Shown here piece by piece: positions 6,628 to 15,660 of a stretch of DNA of 64,000 bases (its first letter is position 1; each line of letters begins with the position of its first letter). This DNA is from Herpetosiphonaceae bacterium. GTDB lineage: Bacteria > Chloroflexota > Chloroflexia > Chloroflexales > Herpetosiphonaceae. The notes beneath the pieces are model-generated. The model did not search any database. It saw nothing but the letters and a program-made list of their open reading frames with translations, and was not told the origin of the DNA. A program made the position numbers and the translations under genes. The stretch is taken from the NCBI GenBank assembly GCA_026003835.1, contig BPHZ01000003.1, positions 248,001-312,000 on the forward strand, in the 5' to 3' direction.

Positions 6628-8997
6628 ATGAGCCGTCCCATGCCAGCTCAAAACGCTCCGGTGTGGTTGCACATCATCAGAATGTGGGTCAATGCGGTGC
6701 TGCGCTGGCCCGTCCGGTTCGCCGGGCGGCTGCGCCGGCGGCGCGTGCCAGTGATCATCCAGGCGCGAGTGACCGAATGCGGCGCCGCTTGCCTGGCGAT
6801 GATTCTTAACTACTATGGGCGCCAGATCCGTGTTGACGAGTGCTACGAGGCGCTTGGTATCGGTCGGGATGGCGTGACGACCCGTACCCTTGCGCGAGCC
6901 GCGCGTGACTATGGGCTGCGGGTGAGGGCGTTTTCAATCGAGCCTGCCCAGCTCAGGTATATCCAACTGCCGGCTATCGCACACTGGAACTTCGATCATT
7001 TTGTGGTGGTCGAGCGCTGGTCGCCCACAACAGTAGAGATCGTCAATCCCATCGAGGGGCGCCGCAAACTCACAGCGGAAGAGTTTAGCGCTGGTTTCAC
7101 CGGCGTGGTCCTGACCCTTGAGCCGGGCGATGCGTTCGAGCGCCGCCAGCTAGCCAGAGTCTCGCCCTGGCGCACCTATGTGCAACGTATCGTCCATATG
7201 CCGGGCGCGGCCGGCATTCTGGCTCAGATCCTCGGCGCCTCGCTCGTTCTGCAGATCATCGGCCTGGCGCTGCCGATCTTCACCAAAATCGTGGTGGACC
7301 AGGTTCTTCCCTTCCACATCACGAATGTGATGGTTATCCTTGGCATCGGCATGGCGGCAGTCGTCCTGAGCCAGCTGATCACAAGCTACCTCCGCGCCGC
7401 TCTGCTGATCTATCTTCAGGCGCGGCTTGACATGCATATGATGCTTGGCTTCTTTGATCATCTGCTCAGGCTCCCATTCCGGTTTTTCCACGGGCGGCGC
7501 ATCGGCGATCTGACCTCGCGGCTTTGGAGCAATCTGATCATTCGCGATACGCTGACCAATCAGACGCTGTCGGCGATACTGGACGGTACGCTCGTGCTGG
7601 TGTACCTGATCATTCTCCTGGCCCAGTCGCCCTCCTTCGGCGGCCTCGTCCTTTGCGTTGGTATCCTCCAGCTGATCATTCCACTGGTCACCGCACGCCG
7701 TATGCAGAGCCTGACGCAGCGGAGCCTGGCCGCGCAGTCCGAATCACAGAGCTATTTGGTCGAAGCGCTCCGCGGCATGATGATCCTGAAAGCATCCGGC
7801 TCGGAAGATCGCGCTCTCGACCGCTGGTCCAATCTCTTTTTTACGCACCTCAACATCATGCTCCAGCGAAGCCATCTGTCGGCGATGGTGGATACGGCGA
7901 TGACGACGATCCGCACCTTTGCGCCGCTGCTCTTGCTCTGGGTTGGGACACTGCGTGTCCTGGAGGGCTCGCTCAGCCTTGGGACCATGCTGGCACTGAA
8001 TGCGCTTGCGGCGGCATTTCTGCAACCGCTTACCTCGCTGCTGGCGACCGGCCAGCAACTGCATCAGGTGAGCGCGCATCTTGAGCGAACCTCCGATGTG
8101 TTGGAAGCCATGCCGGAGCAAGCCAACCAGGGGATACAACCGGCGCCAGCGCTCTCCGGCCGGATCGAGGTGAAAAACGTCAGCTTTCGCTATAGCGCCA
8201 ATGCGCCGCTTGTGCTGCACGATATTTCTTTCACGATCGAGCCCGGGCAAAAGGTCGCCCTGGTCGGTCCAAGCGGATCGGGTAAAAGCACGCTGGCGCT
8301 GCTGCTGCTTGGCCTGTACACCCCAACCACAGGCGAAATCTTCTACGATGGTATTCCACTGCGGCGGTTGAACTACCGCACACTGCGCAGCCAGTTTGGC
8401 GTGGTGCTGCAAGAGCCGTTCCTGTTCAGCAACTCGATCCGCCAGAACATCGCCCTCAGGGAGCCTGCCTGTTCGCTTGAAGAGATTATGGCGGCGGCGC
8501 AGGTGGCGGCGGTTCACGATGACATAACCCGGATGCCCATGGGCTACGATACCTTCCTCGCCGAGGGCGGCGCCGGTCTCTCCGGCGGTCAGCGCCAGCG
8601 ACTGGAGCTTGCCCGCGCCATCGTCAACAGGCCGGCGGTGCTGCTGCTTGATGAGGCCACAAGCCATCTTGACGCTGTAACGGAGCAGCAGGTGGAGCAG
8701 AACTTGAATCGCCTGGCGTGTACCCGCATCGTCATCGCACACCGGCTGAGCACCGTCCGAGATGCCGATCTGATCCTTGTCTTCGATCAGGGAACGATTG
8801 TGGAGCGCGGGACGCACGCGGAATTGCTCGCCCGGCGTGGTTTCTACGCCTCGCTGGTGCGCGCACAGGGGGCGGCTGCGCCGGCGCAGCTGGCCGGCGA
8901 TCCCTATAAAACGGTTCAATTGAGTCGATTGAGAAGCGATATGTATAAGACAGCCGAGCTACACTGTGTTGGAGGAGGAGGTACTGAGCATGAATGA
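6628..8997 (+). CDS. C39 peptidase-containing ABC exporter (LanT/SunT-like)
   Basis: 789 residues. The N-terminal C39 peptidase domain (about 38-160) has Q45 and C51 in the Q-x5-C arrangement and H124 in NFDHFVVV. The third catalytic position reads IVNP (N140) where Asp is usual. A six-helix ABC membrane domain (about 185-480) follows. The nucleotide-binding domain has Walker A GPSGSGKST (about 547), signature LSGGQRQR (about 651), Walker B VLLLDEAT and an H-loop IAHRLS. Such proteins remove a double-glycine leader and export the peptide. Its 3' end overlaps the synthetase start by eight bases (ATGAATGA), so the genes are translationally coupled. The last 30 residues form a loose tail with two similar YKT motifs. 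Confidence 0.9.
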   Translation: MSRPMPAQNAPVWLHIIRMWVNAVLRWPVRFAGRLRRRRVPVIIQARVTECGAACLAMILNYYGRQIRVDECYEALGIGRDGVTTRTLARAARDYGLRVRAFSIEPAQLRYIQLPAIAHWNFDHFVVVERWSPTTVEIVNPIEGRRKLTAEEFSAGFTGVVLTLEPGDAFERRQLARVSPWRTYVQRIVHMPGAAGILAQILGASLVLQIIGLALPIFTKIVVDQVLPFHITNVMVILGIGMAAVVLSQLITSYLRAALLIYLQARLDMHMMLGFFDHLLRLPFRFFHGRRIGDLTSRLWSNLIIRDTLTNQTLSAILDGTLVLVYLIILLAQSPSFGGLVLCVGILQLIIPLVTARRMQSLTQRSLAAQSESQSYLVEALRGMMILKASGSEDRALDRWSNLFFTHLNIMLQRSHLSAMVDTAMTTIRTFAPLLLLWVGTLRVLEGSLSLGTMLALNALAAAFLQPLTSLLATGQQLHQVSAHLERTSDVLEAMPEQANQGIQPAPALSGRIEVKNVSFRYSANAPLVLHDISFTIEPGQKVALVGPSGSGKSTLALLLLGLYTPTTGEIFYDGIPLRRLNYRTLRSQFGVVLQEPFLFSNSIRQNIALREPACSLEEIMAAAQVAAVHDDITRMPMGYDTFLAEGGAGLSGGQRQRLELARAIVNRPAVLLLDEATSHLDAVTEQQVEQNLNRLACTRIVIAHRLSTVRDADLILVFDQGTIVERGTHAELLARRGFYASLVRAQGAAAPAQLAGDPYKTVQLSRLRSDMYKTAELHCVGGGGTEHE

Positions 8998-11017
8998 TCG
9001 ATTCTTGCGCGATCCGGCCTGGCTGCGGGCAATGACGCTGGCGGAGCGGGCTGCCGCTCGCCGGGCTGCTTCCATCGTGCGGAGTGATGCAGCGATCGAT
9101 GCCGGCCTGGCCGGGCAGCGGGTGCAGCGCTGGAGATCGCAGCGCCCATTCATGGATCAGGCGCTGTTCAACCAACGCCTGGCAAGCGATGATCTGACAG
9201 AAGATGAGTTCTTCTCCCTGCTTGGCGAACCGGTCGAAGCTGTTCAAGCCCGTTGCGCCGCGGCTCCCGATTGGCTGGCCGATCTTGCGCGGGCGTTCGG
9301 CGCCGAGTGGGCGCCTGCTTTCCCTACGGTAGCGATCCCGGAGGATCTGAACCAGCCTGAGCTGGCCGGATTTCTTGAGATCATTGCGCCGCTGATCAAC
9401 CAGGGCCGCGAGCGCGTGCGAGAGGGTGTACGAACCTTGAGCGTGGCGCATGTTGAGCTGCCTTTCGACCCCGATACCGTCGAGATTATCCTATTTGCGG
9501 AGCTACCCGGGCGCCTGCTCTCCATGGTGAGCCGTACACTGGCGCTGGAGCTGAATGTGGCCCGCCTGCAAGGGCTGCTCGACGGCGAGACACCCGCGCA
9601 GCGCTTTCAAAGCTTCGTCGAACGGCTGCGCCAGCGCGAAACCGCTCTCGCCATGCTCCAGGAGTACCCTGTCCTGGCTCGCCAGCTTACGCTGTGTATC
9701 GAGCAGTGGGTCGCCGGCAGCCTGGAGTTTCTACAGCGCCTCTGCGCGGACTGGGATGACATCCGGGCTATGTTTTGCCCGGCGAGTGAGCCAGGCACGC
9801 TCACTCGGGTGAGCAGCGCCAGCGATCGGCATCGCGGCGGGCGAACGGTGCTGCTCCTGACCTTTCGCTCAGGCTTTCAGCTTGTGTATAAACCAAAATC
9901 CTTGAGCGTGGATGTGCATTTCCAGGAGCTGCTCGGCTGGCTCAACGAGCGAGGCCGGCACCCAGCGTTTCGCTGTCTGACCATCCTCGATCGCGGGCAG
10001 TACGGCTGGATGGAGTTTGTCGCCGCCCGGAGCTGCACCTCTGTGGAGGAGATCCGGCGCTTTTATGAGCGCCAGGGCGGTTACCTCGCGCTGCTCTACG
10101 TCCTGGCGGCGACCGATTTTCACTTTGAGAATGTGATCGCCGCTGGCGATCAGCCGCTGCTGATCGACCTGGAGGCGCTCTTTCACCCACACTTCGGCGC
10201 CTTCGACTCCCGGCGTAACGATCAGCTTATTGCTGCTGCTGTCGATGACTCGGTCTTGAGCATTGGGCTTCTCCCTCAACGTAGCTGGGCGGCCGGCGAG
10301 TCTGAGGGGATCGATATCAGCGGCCTGGGCGCGGCAGGCGGCCAGCTCTCGCCATTCGCAGCGCCACGCTGGCAGGCGGCGGGCACCGATGAGGCGCGCC
10401 TGACTCGTGAGCGGATGGAGTTGCCGCAGGGCCGGCATCGCCCGACGCTGAACGGTGCCGAGGTCGATGTGCTGGACTATGCCCAATCTCTCGTCGATGG
10501 GTTTACGACGATGTACCGGCTGCTTGCCCATCTCCGGGATGAGCTGCTGTCGGATAGCGGCCCGCTGGCCCGCTTCGCCGGGGACGACGTTCGGGTTCTC
10601 GTTCGTCCGACACAATCCTATGGCCTGTTGTTGGGAGAGAGCTTTCACCCCGACCTGCTGCGGGATGCCCTCGATCGCGATCGCTTCTTTGATCGGCTGT
10701 GGGTGCGCGTCGCATATCAGCCCGCTCTGGCTCATGTCATCCCTGCTGAACACGCCGATCTGCTGCGGGGGGATATCCCGCTGTTTACGACGCGCCCCGG
10801 CTCGCTGGACATATGGAGCAGTACAGGCGATCAGATCGCCGGTTTGTGCGATGAGTCGGGGATGTCCCGCGCGCGACGTCGCATACAGCAGCTGAGCGAC
10901 GATGATTGTGAGCGGCAGCTCTGGTTGATCCGGGCCTCGCTTGCAACCCTTGCCGTTAACGGGGGGGCGCGCCGCAGGCTCTGCCGGGGCGTCTGCCGCG
11001 TCGCCTGTTCCTGCTGA
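8990..11017 (+). CDS. LanM-like lanthionine synthetase, dehydratase half (frameshifted)
   Basis: 675 residues from ATG 8990, with GGAGGAGGAGG eight bases upstream. The fold is the DUF4135 kinase-like dehydratase of class II lanthipeptide synthetases: YKPKSLSV (K301), TDFHFENVIA (D376, H378, N381) and LIDLEALFHP (D393, E395). The family phosphorylates Ser/Thr of a precursor peptide and eliminates phosphate to make Dha/Dhb. The frame ends after a seven-G run at 10961-10967 with a tail of about 16 residues (ARRRLCRGVCRVACSC) that looks like out-of-frame readthrough. Removing one G joins it in frame to the cyclase half, making a 1385-residue protein. Whether the split is real or a base-calling error cannot be told here. 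Confidence 0.88.
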   Translation: MNDRFLRDPAWLRAMTLAERAAARRAASIVRSDAAIDAGLAGQRVQRWRSQRPFMDQALFNQRLASDDLTEDEFFSLLGEPVEAVQARCAAAPDWLADLARAFGAEWAPAFPTVAIPEDLNQPELAGFLEIIAPLINQGRERVREGVRTLSVAHVELPFDPDTVEIILFAELPGRLLSMVSRTLALELNVARLQGLLDGETPAQRFQSFVERLRQRETALAMLQEYPVLARQLTLCIEQWVAGSLEFLQRLCADWDDIRAMFCPASEPGTLTRVSSASDRHRGGRTVLLLTFRSGFQLVYKPKSLSVDVHFQELLGWLNERGRHPAFRCLTILDRGQYGWMEFVAARSCTSVEEIRRFYERQGGYLALLYVLAATDFHFENVIAAGDQPLLIDLEALFHPHFGAFDSRRNDQLIAAAVDDSVLSIGLLPQRSWAAGESEGIDISGLGAAGGQLSPFAAPRWQAAGTDEARLTRERMELPQGRHRPTLNGAEVDVLDYAQSLVDGFTTMYRLLAHLRDELLSDSGPLARFAGDDVRVLVRPTQSYGLLLGESFHPDLLRDALDRDRFFDRLWVRVAYQPALAHVIPAEHADLLRGDIPLFTTRPGSLDIWSSTGDQIAGLCDESGMSRARRRIQQLSDDDCERQLWLIRASLATLAVNGGARRRLCRGVCRVACSC

Positions 11018-13148
11018 CGCCGGGCGGCTGCTGGCGGCGGCCAGGGCGGTGGGCGATCGGCTTGCGGCGCTGGCCTGGGGCGATGAGAACGATGTGGCCT
11101 GGATCGGGCTGATGGAACATGGCCGGCGCTGGTCGCTTGAGTCTCTGGGACTGGATCTGTATCACGGCCTTCCCGGAATTGCCCTGTTCCTGGCGTATCT
11201 TGGCAGTGTCACCCAGGAGGAGCGTTACACCAGACTGGCGCGCGCCGCGCTGCAGAAGATGCGGCTTCAGATAGCCTGGGGGGAAACCGGGATCGCGTCG
11301 ATTGGCGGCTTTGAGGGATGGGGCGGCGTGATCTATACCCTGACCCATCTTGCCGTGCTTTGGAATGAGCCCGCGCTGCTCGTGGAGGCCGAAGATGTAG
11401 TAGAGCGTCTTGCTCCGCTGATCGAAGAGGATGAGCGTCTCGATATCATCGCCGGCGCAGCCGGGTGCATCGGGAGCTTGATCAGCCTGTATCAGTGCGC
11501 GCCATCAGAGCGCACGCTTGCAGCAGCTGTTCAGTGCGGTTGGCGGTTGGTCGCCAGGGCGCGCCCGCTGGATCGCGGCATGGGCTGGGCCACGCTCGGT
11601 AGCTCGCATGCGTTGGCCGGATTCGCGCACGGAGCCGCCGGTATCGCCTGGGCGCTGCTGGAGCTGTCAGCACTGTCCGGCGAGCAGGATTTCCGAACAG
11701 GAGCGCTCGCCGCCATCGACTACGAGCGCAGTCTGTTTGCCCCTGAATACGGGAACTGGCTCGATCTGCGCGAGCGCATCGCCGGGAGCGAGCGGCAGGG
11801 CGATGCTCCGCCTGCCTTTATGACCGCGTGGTGCCATGGCGCCCCCGGCATTGGGCTTGCGCGCTTGCGATCCTTACCACACCTCGATGATGCAACCGTT
11901 CGCGCTGAGATCGCTGCCGCGCTGAGGACAACCCTTGCTCGTGGCTGTGGATACACGCATGCGCTATGCCATGGCGATCTCGGGAATCTAGAATTTTTGC
12001 TGCAGGCCAGCCGGACCATTGCTGATCCGCGCCTGCGAACAGAGGTCGATCGCCTTGCCGCCACGATCCTCACGAATAGCGTCCAGACTGGGTGGCGCTG
12101 CGCGACCCCGCTGGAGGTAGAGACTCCGGGATTGATGGTTGGGCTGGCGGGGATTGGCTATGGGCTGCTCCGTCTGGCGGCGCCCGAGCTGGTGCCGTCG
12201 GTGCTGGCGCTTGAGCCTCCGCCGCTGCGCGATGGCGCCGCGTGGAGGGAAGCGCTCGCGCGCTTGCGGCAGGAGCAGCATCGGGCTGCGACGCTTATCG
12301 ACAGGGCTATCTCAGCCGCCAAGCGGCCTATGGCCTACGCTATCCGCATCGATCTCGATGATGCCGTCGCATTGCAGCAGGCCGCACGCCCAAGGCGGGA
12401 AGACGATTATGCTGCCGAGCGCTTATTGCTCCACCCATATACTCCTCCAATCGCCGTGCTGAGGCAACTCTTCTACGACCGGCATATCGCAAGGGTCCGC
12501 GAGGCGGTTGCGGAGCTTGGCGTACCTGATGCTCACCTGGCGATTATCCGGCACCCGCTTCCAGGCGACGAGTGGAATGACGAGCGCGTCGGCATGCCCA
12601 TGCACTTTGCGACGGCCTTTCGTTATGAGACGCATATAGCGGGACGGCGGCAGAGCATCCGCGTGGCTGGCCCCATCTTTATATCCATGCTGCATCATGT
12701 GCTTGCGGCCCATGATATTCCTGTCGAGCGGAAAATCCAGGCGGCAGAGCGCGTCTTTGCGGAATATCTGAAGGACATTGACGACTACGACGTCACGGTT
12801 ATCGCAATACCAAAAAGGAAGTACCAGGAGCATAGCTTTGACGTGCGCCCAGATACCTCGCTGACTCATACCGTGCTTCTGCGAGCCTGCCGGAGTCTCG
12901 TCCACTACCGAGAGCAGGATGGTACCGGCTACTACTTTCTTGCTCACGCGGCTGATACAGGTGGAATGATGCGAGAGGCGCTCTTCAGGGATGCAAGAGC
13001 CTTCGACGTGTGTGCCGCTATCCGGCAGATCTGGTCCGTGAAGGAGGTGCGAGAAACCTACGAGGCACACTATCAGGCGCAAAGAGCGCTGGTCGAGCAT
13101 CTCACGATGCCCGTCTTATCTGCGACTGTTGGCGCCGGAGCTCAGTAG
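10941..13148 (+). CDS. LanC-like cyclase half of lanthionine synthetase with unrecognised C-terminal region
   Basis: 735 residues as an open frame; the first ~26 may be an artefact of the upstream frameshift. Residues about 27-425 are a LanC-type cyclase: GLDLYHGLPGIALFLAYLG near 70-88, HGAAG with H230, AWCHGAPG with C298, and ALCHGDLGN with C343 and H344. The two Cys and a His match the zinc site that activates Cys thiols for thioether ring formation. LanM proteins normally stop after this domain. Here about 300 more residues (430-735) follow in the same frame with no family recognised. They are mixed alpha/beta in character and rich in His and Tyr, for example HPYTPPIAVLRQLFYDRH. The 3' end overlaps the convergent hydrolase gene by 33 bases. 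Confidence 0.85.
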   Translation: MQPLPLTGGRAAGSAGASAASPVPADAGRLLAAARAVGDRLAALAWGDENDVAWIGLMEHGRRWSLESLGLDLYHGLPGIALFLAYLGSVTQEERYTRLARAALQKMRLQIAWGETGIASIGGFEGWGGVIYTLTHLAVLWNEPALLVEAEDVVERLAPLIEEDERLDIIAGAAGCIGSLISLYQCAPSERTLAAAVQCGWRLVARARPLDRGMGWATLGSSHALAGFAHGAAGIAWALLELSALSGEQDFRTGALAAIDYERSLFAPEYGNWLDLRERIAGSERQGDAPPAFMTAWCHGAPGIGLARLRSLPHLDDATVRAEIAAALRTTLARGCGYTHALCHGDLGNLEFLLQASRTIADPRLRTEVDRLAATILTNSVQTGWRCATPLEVETPGLMVGLAGIGYGLLRLAAPELVPSVLALEPPPLRDGAAWREALARLRQEQHRAATLIDRAISAAKRPMAYAIRIDLDDAVALQQAARPRREDDYAAERLLLHPYTPPIAVLRQLFYDRHIARVREAVAELGVPDAHLAIIRHPLPGDEWNDERVGMPMHFATAFRYETHIAGRRQSIRVAGPIFISMLHHVLAAHDIPVERKIQAAERVFAEYLKDIDDYDVTVIAIPKRKYQEHSFDVRPDTSLTHTVLLRACRSLVHYREQDGTGYYFLAHAADTGGMMREALFRDARAFDVCAAIRQIWSVKEVRETYEAHYQAQRALVEHLTMPVLSATVGAGAQ
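10961..10967 (+). other. Seven-G run at the lanM frameshift
   Basis: Seven G residues. With six, the dehydratase and cyclase frames fuse continuously. The needed shift is +1 (or loss of one base). Candidate explanations are a homopolymer miscall, a real indel, or transcriptional slippage. Confidence 0.85.
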
Positions 13149-13832
13149 GGCGAGAAGGTTGAGCAGGGCATCTGTGACGGCCTGGGGTTCGACGAGCATG
13201 TGCATATGTTCCCCTCCCAGCTGGATCGTCGGCCAGCCGGCCATGGCCGCTTGCTGAGACTCTCGCTCGTAGGCCGTGCCGAAACGGATATAGCCACAAG
13301 GGGCATCAGGCCAGCCGGAAAAAACAGGGATGGGCTCCTCAAACAGGCGAAGCGGGATGGGACGCTGTTCGCTCAAAAACTGCTGTCTTACTTCATCGTC
13401 AGGGATAACCTCACGCAAAGCATGTTCTCCGAACCACTCAGCCCAGGGCGGGAGCCAGCCGCCCTGGGCTGTGCTGCGTAGATAGTCAGTCAGATCAGGA
13501 GGGGTGGTGTCGAACAGGCTGGTATGCTTTTCAGGAAGGCGAGCATCGACAAAAACATAGGCTGTAACATGATAGGGCAGGGCTTCCCGTATCACCGGGA
13601 TAAACGATCCTGCGGCGCTATGAGCGACAAGGACAAGGGGATCAACCGCCCTCGATCCCTTGAGTACCTCGAAAACACGTTGAGCGATGGCCTGGCTGAG
13701 CGCTGCTTCGCTTTGGAGCGCCTCAAGCAGGGAGGGAACAACGACATGCTGTCCTCGCCGTTCAAGCTCTTCGGCGACGAGCGTCCAGGTTGCCGGCCCA
13801 ACCAGTGGGCTGTGGATCAAAACAATGCTCAC
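13116..13832 (-). CDS. Alpha/beta hydrolase
   Basis: 238 residues. It opens with the strand IVLIHSPLVGPATW and has a nucleophile elbow VAHSAAG (Ser about 95) in place of the usual GxSxG glycine, then an acid region and C-terminal GGEHMHMLVEP with the likely catalytic His. The fold is that of small cofactor-free hydrolases; the substrate is unknown. Its start overlaps the stop of the SRPBCC gene by four bases (ATGA), showing translational coupling. Its 3' end overlaps the convergent cyclase gene tail by 33 bases. There is no sign that it belongs to the lanthipeptide locus. Confidence 0.82.
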   Translation of the reverse strand: MSIVLIHSPLVGPATWTLVAEELERRGQHVVVPSLLEALQSEAALSQAIAQRVFEVLKGSRAVDPLVLVAHSAAGSFIPVIREALPYHVTAYVFVDARLPEKHTSLFDTTPPDLTDYLRSTAQGGWLPPWAEWFGEHALREVIPDDEVRQQFLSEQRPIPLRLFEEPIPVFSGWPDAPCGYIRFGTAYERESQQAAMAGWPTIQLGGEHMHMLVEPQAVTDALLNLLALLSSGANSRR

Positions 13833-14284
13833 ACGCGCACCCGTTGGGCATACTGTTTAAGGTACTCTAACTCTTGCGCATAGATCCGGCGCATCATTGG
13901 CGGGGTTCCGATCCGGTCGAGCAGCCCTTTGATTCCTCGCTCGGGCTCCCAGGTGGTTGCAATCGTAACCTTCGCTCCCTGATTCTCGCCCGGCTCTACA
14001 GTAAAGGTTGTGACGAGACCGGTGTTGATATCGGTCTCAGCCAGGATCCGGCCTGGCTCAGGCTCTGTGACCCGCATATGATAGACATACTTCCTACCCA
14101 GCGCCTGCATATGGACTCGAAGTAGCGTTCCCTCCCCATATCCACCCTGCTCGACCTCGATACCGGAGAAATAGGGCTTGGGTAGGATATGGGGGTGATG
14201 ATTGTTATAATCGGCCAGAATTGTATAGACGGTTGTTGGAGGGGCGGCGACAAGGGCTGATACCGCGACATGAATATGAGACAT
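13829..14284 (-). CDS. SRPBCC (START/Bet v1-like) family protein
   Basis: 151 residues from ATG 14284, preceded by GGAGG; an in-frame start at 14365 has no site and overlaps the upstream gene. The N-terminus HVAVSALVAAPPTTVYTILA is the first strand and helix of the SRPBCC helix-grip fold. It is followed by the DYNNHHPHILP region and a C-terminal amphipathic helix. Such proteins bind hydrophobic ligands in a central cavity, or act in polyketide cyclisation, or as activators. It is coupled by a four-base overlap to the downstream alpha/beta hydrolase, suggesting a shared small-molecule substrate, but no pathway can be named. Confidence 0.82.
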   Translation of the reverse strand: MSHIHVAVSALVAAPPTTVYTILADYNNHHPHILPKPYFSGIEVEQGGYGEGTLLRVHMQALGRKYVYHMRVTEPEPGRILAETDINTGLVTTFTVEPGENQGAKVTIATTWEPERGIKGLLDRIGTPPMMRRIYAQELEYLKQYAQRVRV

Positions 14285-14321
14285 CAATCGTTCCTCCATT
14301 GGTTTCTGCTGGGATAATACA

Positions 14322-15245
14322 TTATGCCACGACACCCTCGCCATCGACCTCGCTCCACCACGCATGAGTCATGCGCTGCGAGTTGAAGGCGGCGCCGAAG
14401 CGGCCATGACGGTCCAGTAGGATCAGCCCGCCCTCGCCTCCGGCGATGCGCTGTCCAAGGAGATCGATGGCGGCGCGAGCGGCCTGCGCAGGCGTCAACC
14501 CACGCTCCAGCCCTTCGATGGCCCGGCGGGCAGTCAGGGTACGCGCCAGACTCTCGCCCCAGCCAGTCGTTGAGCAGGCGCCCACCAGGTTATCCGCGTA
14601 GAATCCGCCGCCTGGCAGCGGCGAGTCGCCGATGCGGCCCGGCGCCTTGCCGTTGATACCTCCCGTAGAGGTGGCGGCGGCGAGATTGCCGGCGGCGTCC
14701 AGCGCCACTGCGCCAACGGTATCCGCCGGTGGGTGCGTTTCTCCCTGGGCCGATAGTGGGCTGGATGGCGCGCCCGAATCAACCCGTAGCGATCGCTGCC
14801 CTGCCAGCCACTGCTCAAGCCGCCGTGGTGTGATCAGCGAGCGAGGATCGACCTGCTCGATGCCTGCTGCTGCAGCTAGCCGGGCTGCGTCTTCTTTCGC
14901 AAAGAGGATGTGTGGCCCGGTGAGCACATACCGGCAGAGCAAGATCGGGTTGCGGATGCCTTGCACCGCTGCGACCGCGCCGATGTCCAGTGTGCTGCCA
15001 TCCATCAACCCCGCGTCCAGCTCGATGTATCCTTCAGCGTTGAGCACCGCTCCGTAGCCTGCGTTGAAAGCCGGCAGATCCTCCAAGACGATGACGGCGG
15101 CGATAACGGCGTCGAGCGCGCTCCCTCCTTCGAGCAGGACGCGCCGTCCTGCCTCTCGTGCCAATCTGATGCCCTCGTTATGCTCTGGGCGCAGCGATTC
15201 GGGAATGTTTCCCGCTCCACCATGCACAGCAATTGCTCGTGGCAT
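14322..15245 (-). CDS. Isoaspartyl peptidase / L-asparaginase (Ntn hydrolase)
   Basis: 307 residues from ATG 15245, behind a GAGGGG site; an alternative in-frame start at 15275 has weaker support. Family hallmarks are IAVHGGAGNI at the N-terminus and the autoproteolysis site DTVGAVALD, whose Thr becomes the nucleophile of the beta subunit. GGFYADN and ACSTTGWGE contribute the substrate pocket. The precursor is self-cleaved into alpha and beta chains and hydrolyses isoaspartyl dipeptides and asparagine. Length and motif order agree with the plant-type/IaaA family. The SRPBCC gene follows 37 bases downstream on the same strand. Confidence 0.9.
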   Translation of the reverse strand: MPRAIAVHGGAGNIPESLRPEHNEGIRLAREAGRRVLLEGGSALDAVIAAVIVLEDLPAFNAGYGAVLNAEGYIELDAGLMDGSTLDIGAVAAVQGIRNPILLCRYVLTGPHILFAKEDAARLAAAAGIEQVDPRSLITPRRLEQWLAGQRSLRVDSGAPSSPLSAQGETHPPADTVGAVALDAAGNLAAATSTGGINGKAPGRIGDSPLPGGGFYADNLVGACSTTGWGESLARTLTARRAIEGLERGLTPAQAARAAIDLLGQRIAGGEGGLILLDRHGRFGAAFNSQRMTHAWWSEVDGEGVVA

Positions 15246-15289
15246 AATCGCCCCTCTTTTACTCATCAATATCAATATCGTCGATCGCT

Positions 15290-15390
15290 AGTGGACCACC
15301 ACCGTACCGATGCTGAAGAACGGGGAGTTGGAGGGACGCAGCCCCGCCAAACCACCCCATCACGACTGATATGGCTGACCACGAGTACAC
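15290..15390. repeat. Dispersed ~100-base repeat, copy 1
   Basis: Shares GGACCACCACCGTA-CGATGCTGA and later CGCCAAA-CACCCCATCA blocks with the copy at 15661-15762. The two are roughly 80% identical by eye and in the same orientation. The core GGAGGG-GCAGCC resembles REP-like palindromes elsewhere in the window. Confidence 0.7.
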
Positions 15391-15660
15391 GATCAATGCA
15401 CCTCTGCGGAAATAGGGCGGTTGGTCTGCCCATCAGGATGAGGATGGCGGGGGATACTCGCATCCCCCCGGCCTGATGGCGCACCAGCCGCCGGTATGGT
15501 ATGAGATGATGCTGATATCGTCAATTCCTGTTTCAGAACTCGCTCTATGCTGGGGGGATGTGAGCGCGAACGATCAGCAATGTCATGGATCTTCATTGCA
15601 GGCAGTGTTCCAGCGACTATGCTATACTGTTCCGCTAAACGCGAATCACCCTGTTCTTGC

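Noticed and set aside
8941..8997. Short peptide MYKTAELHCV-GGGG as a lanthipeptide precursor
   Set aside because: It is in frame with, and the tail of, the exporter. It has one Cys and no Ser or Thr core after the glycines.
10941..11017. Programmed -1 ribosomal frameshift in lanM
   Set aside because: The shift needed is +1 (or -2). A -1 slip on the G run leads to the third frame, which is closed.
15393..15596. Small minus-strand ORF in the repeat spacer
   Set aside because: No ribosome site, overlaps repeat sequence, and composition is unlike coding neighbours.
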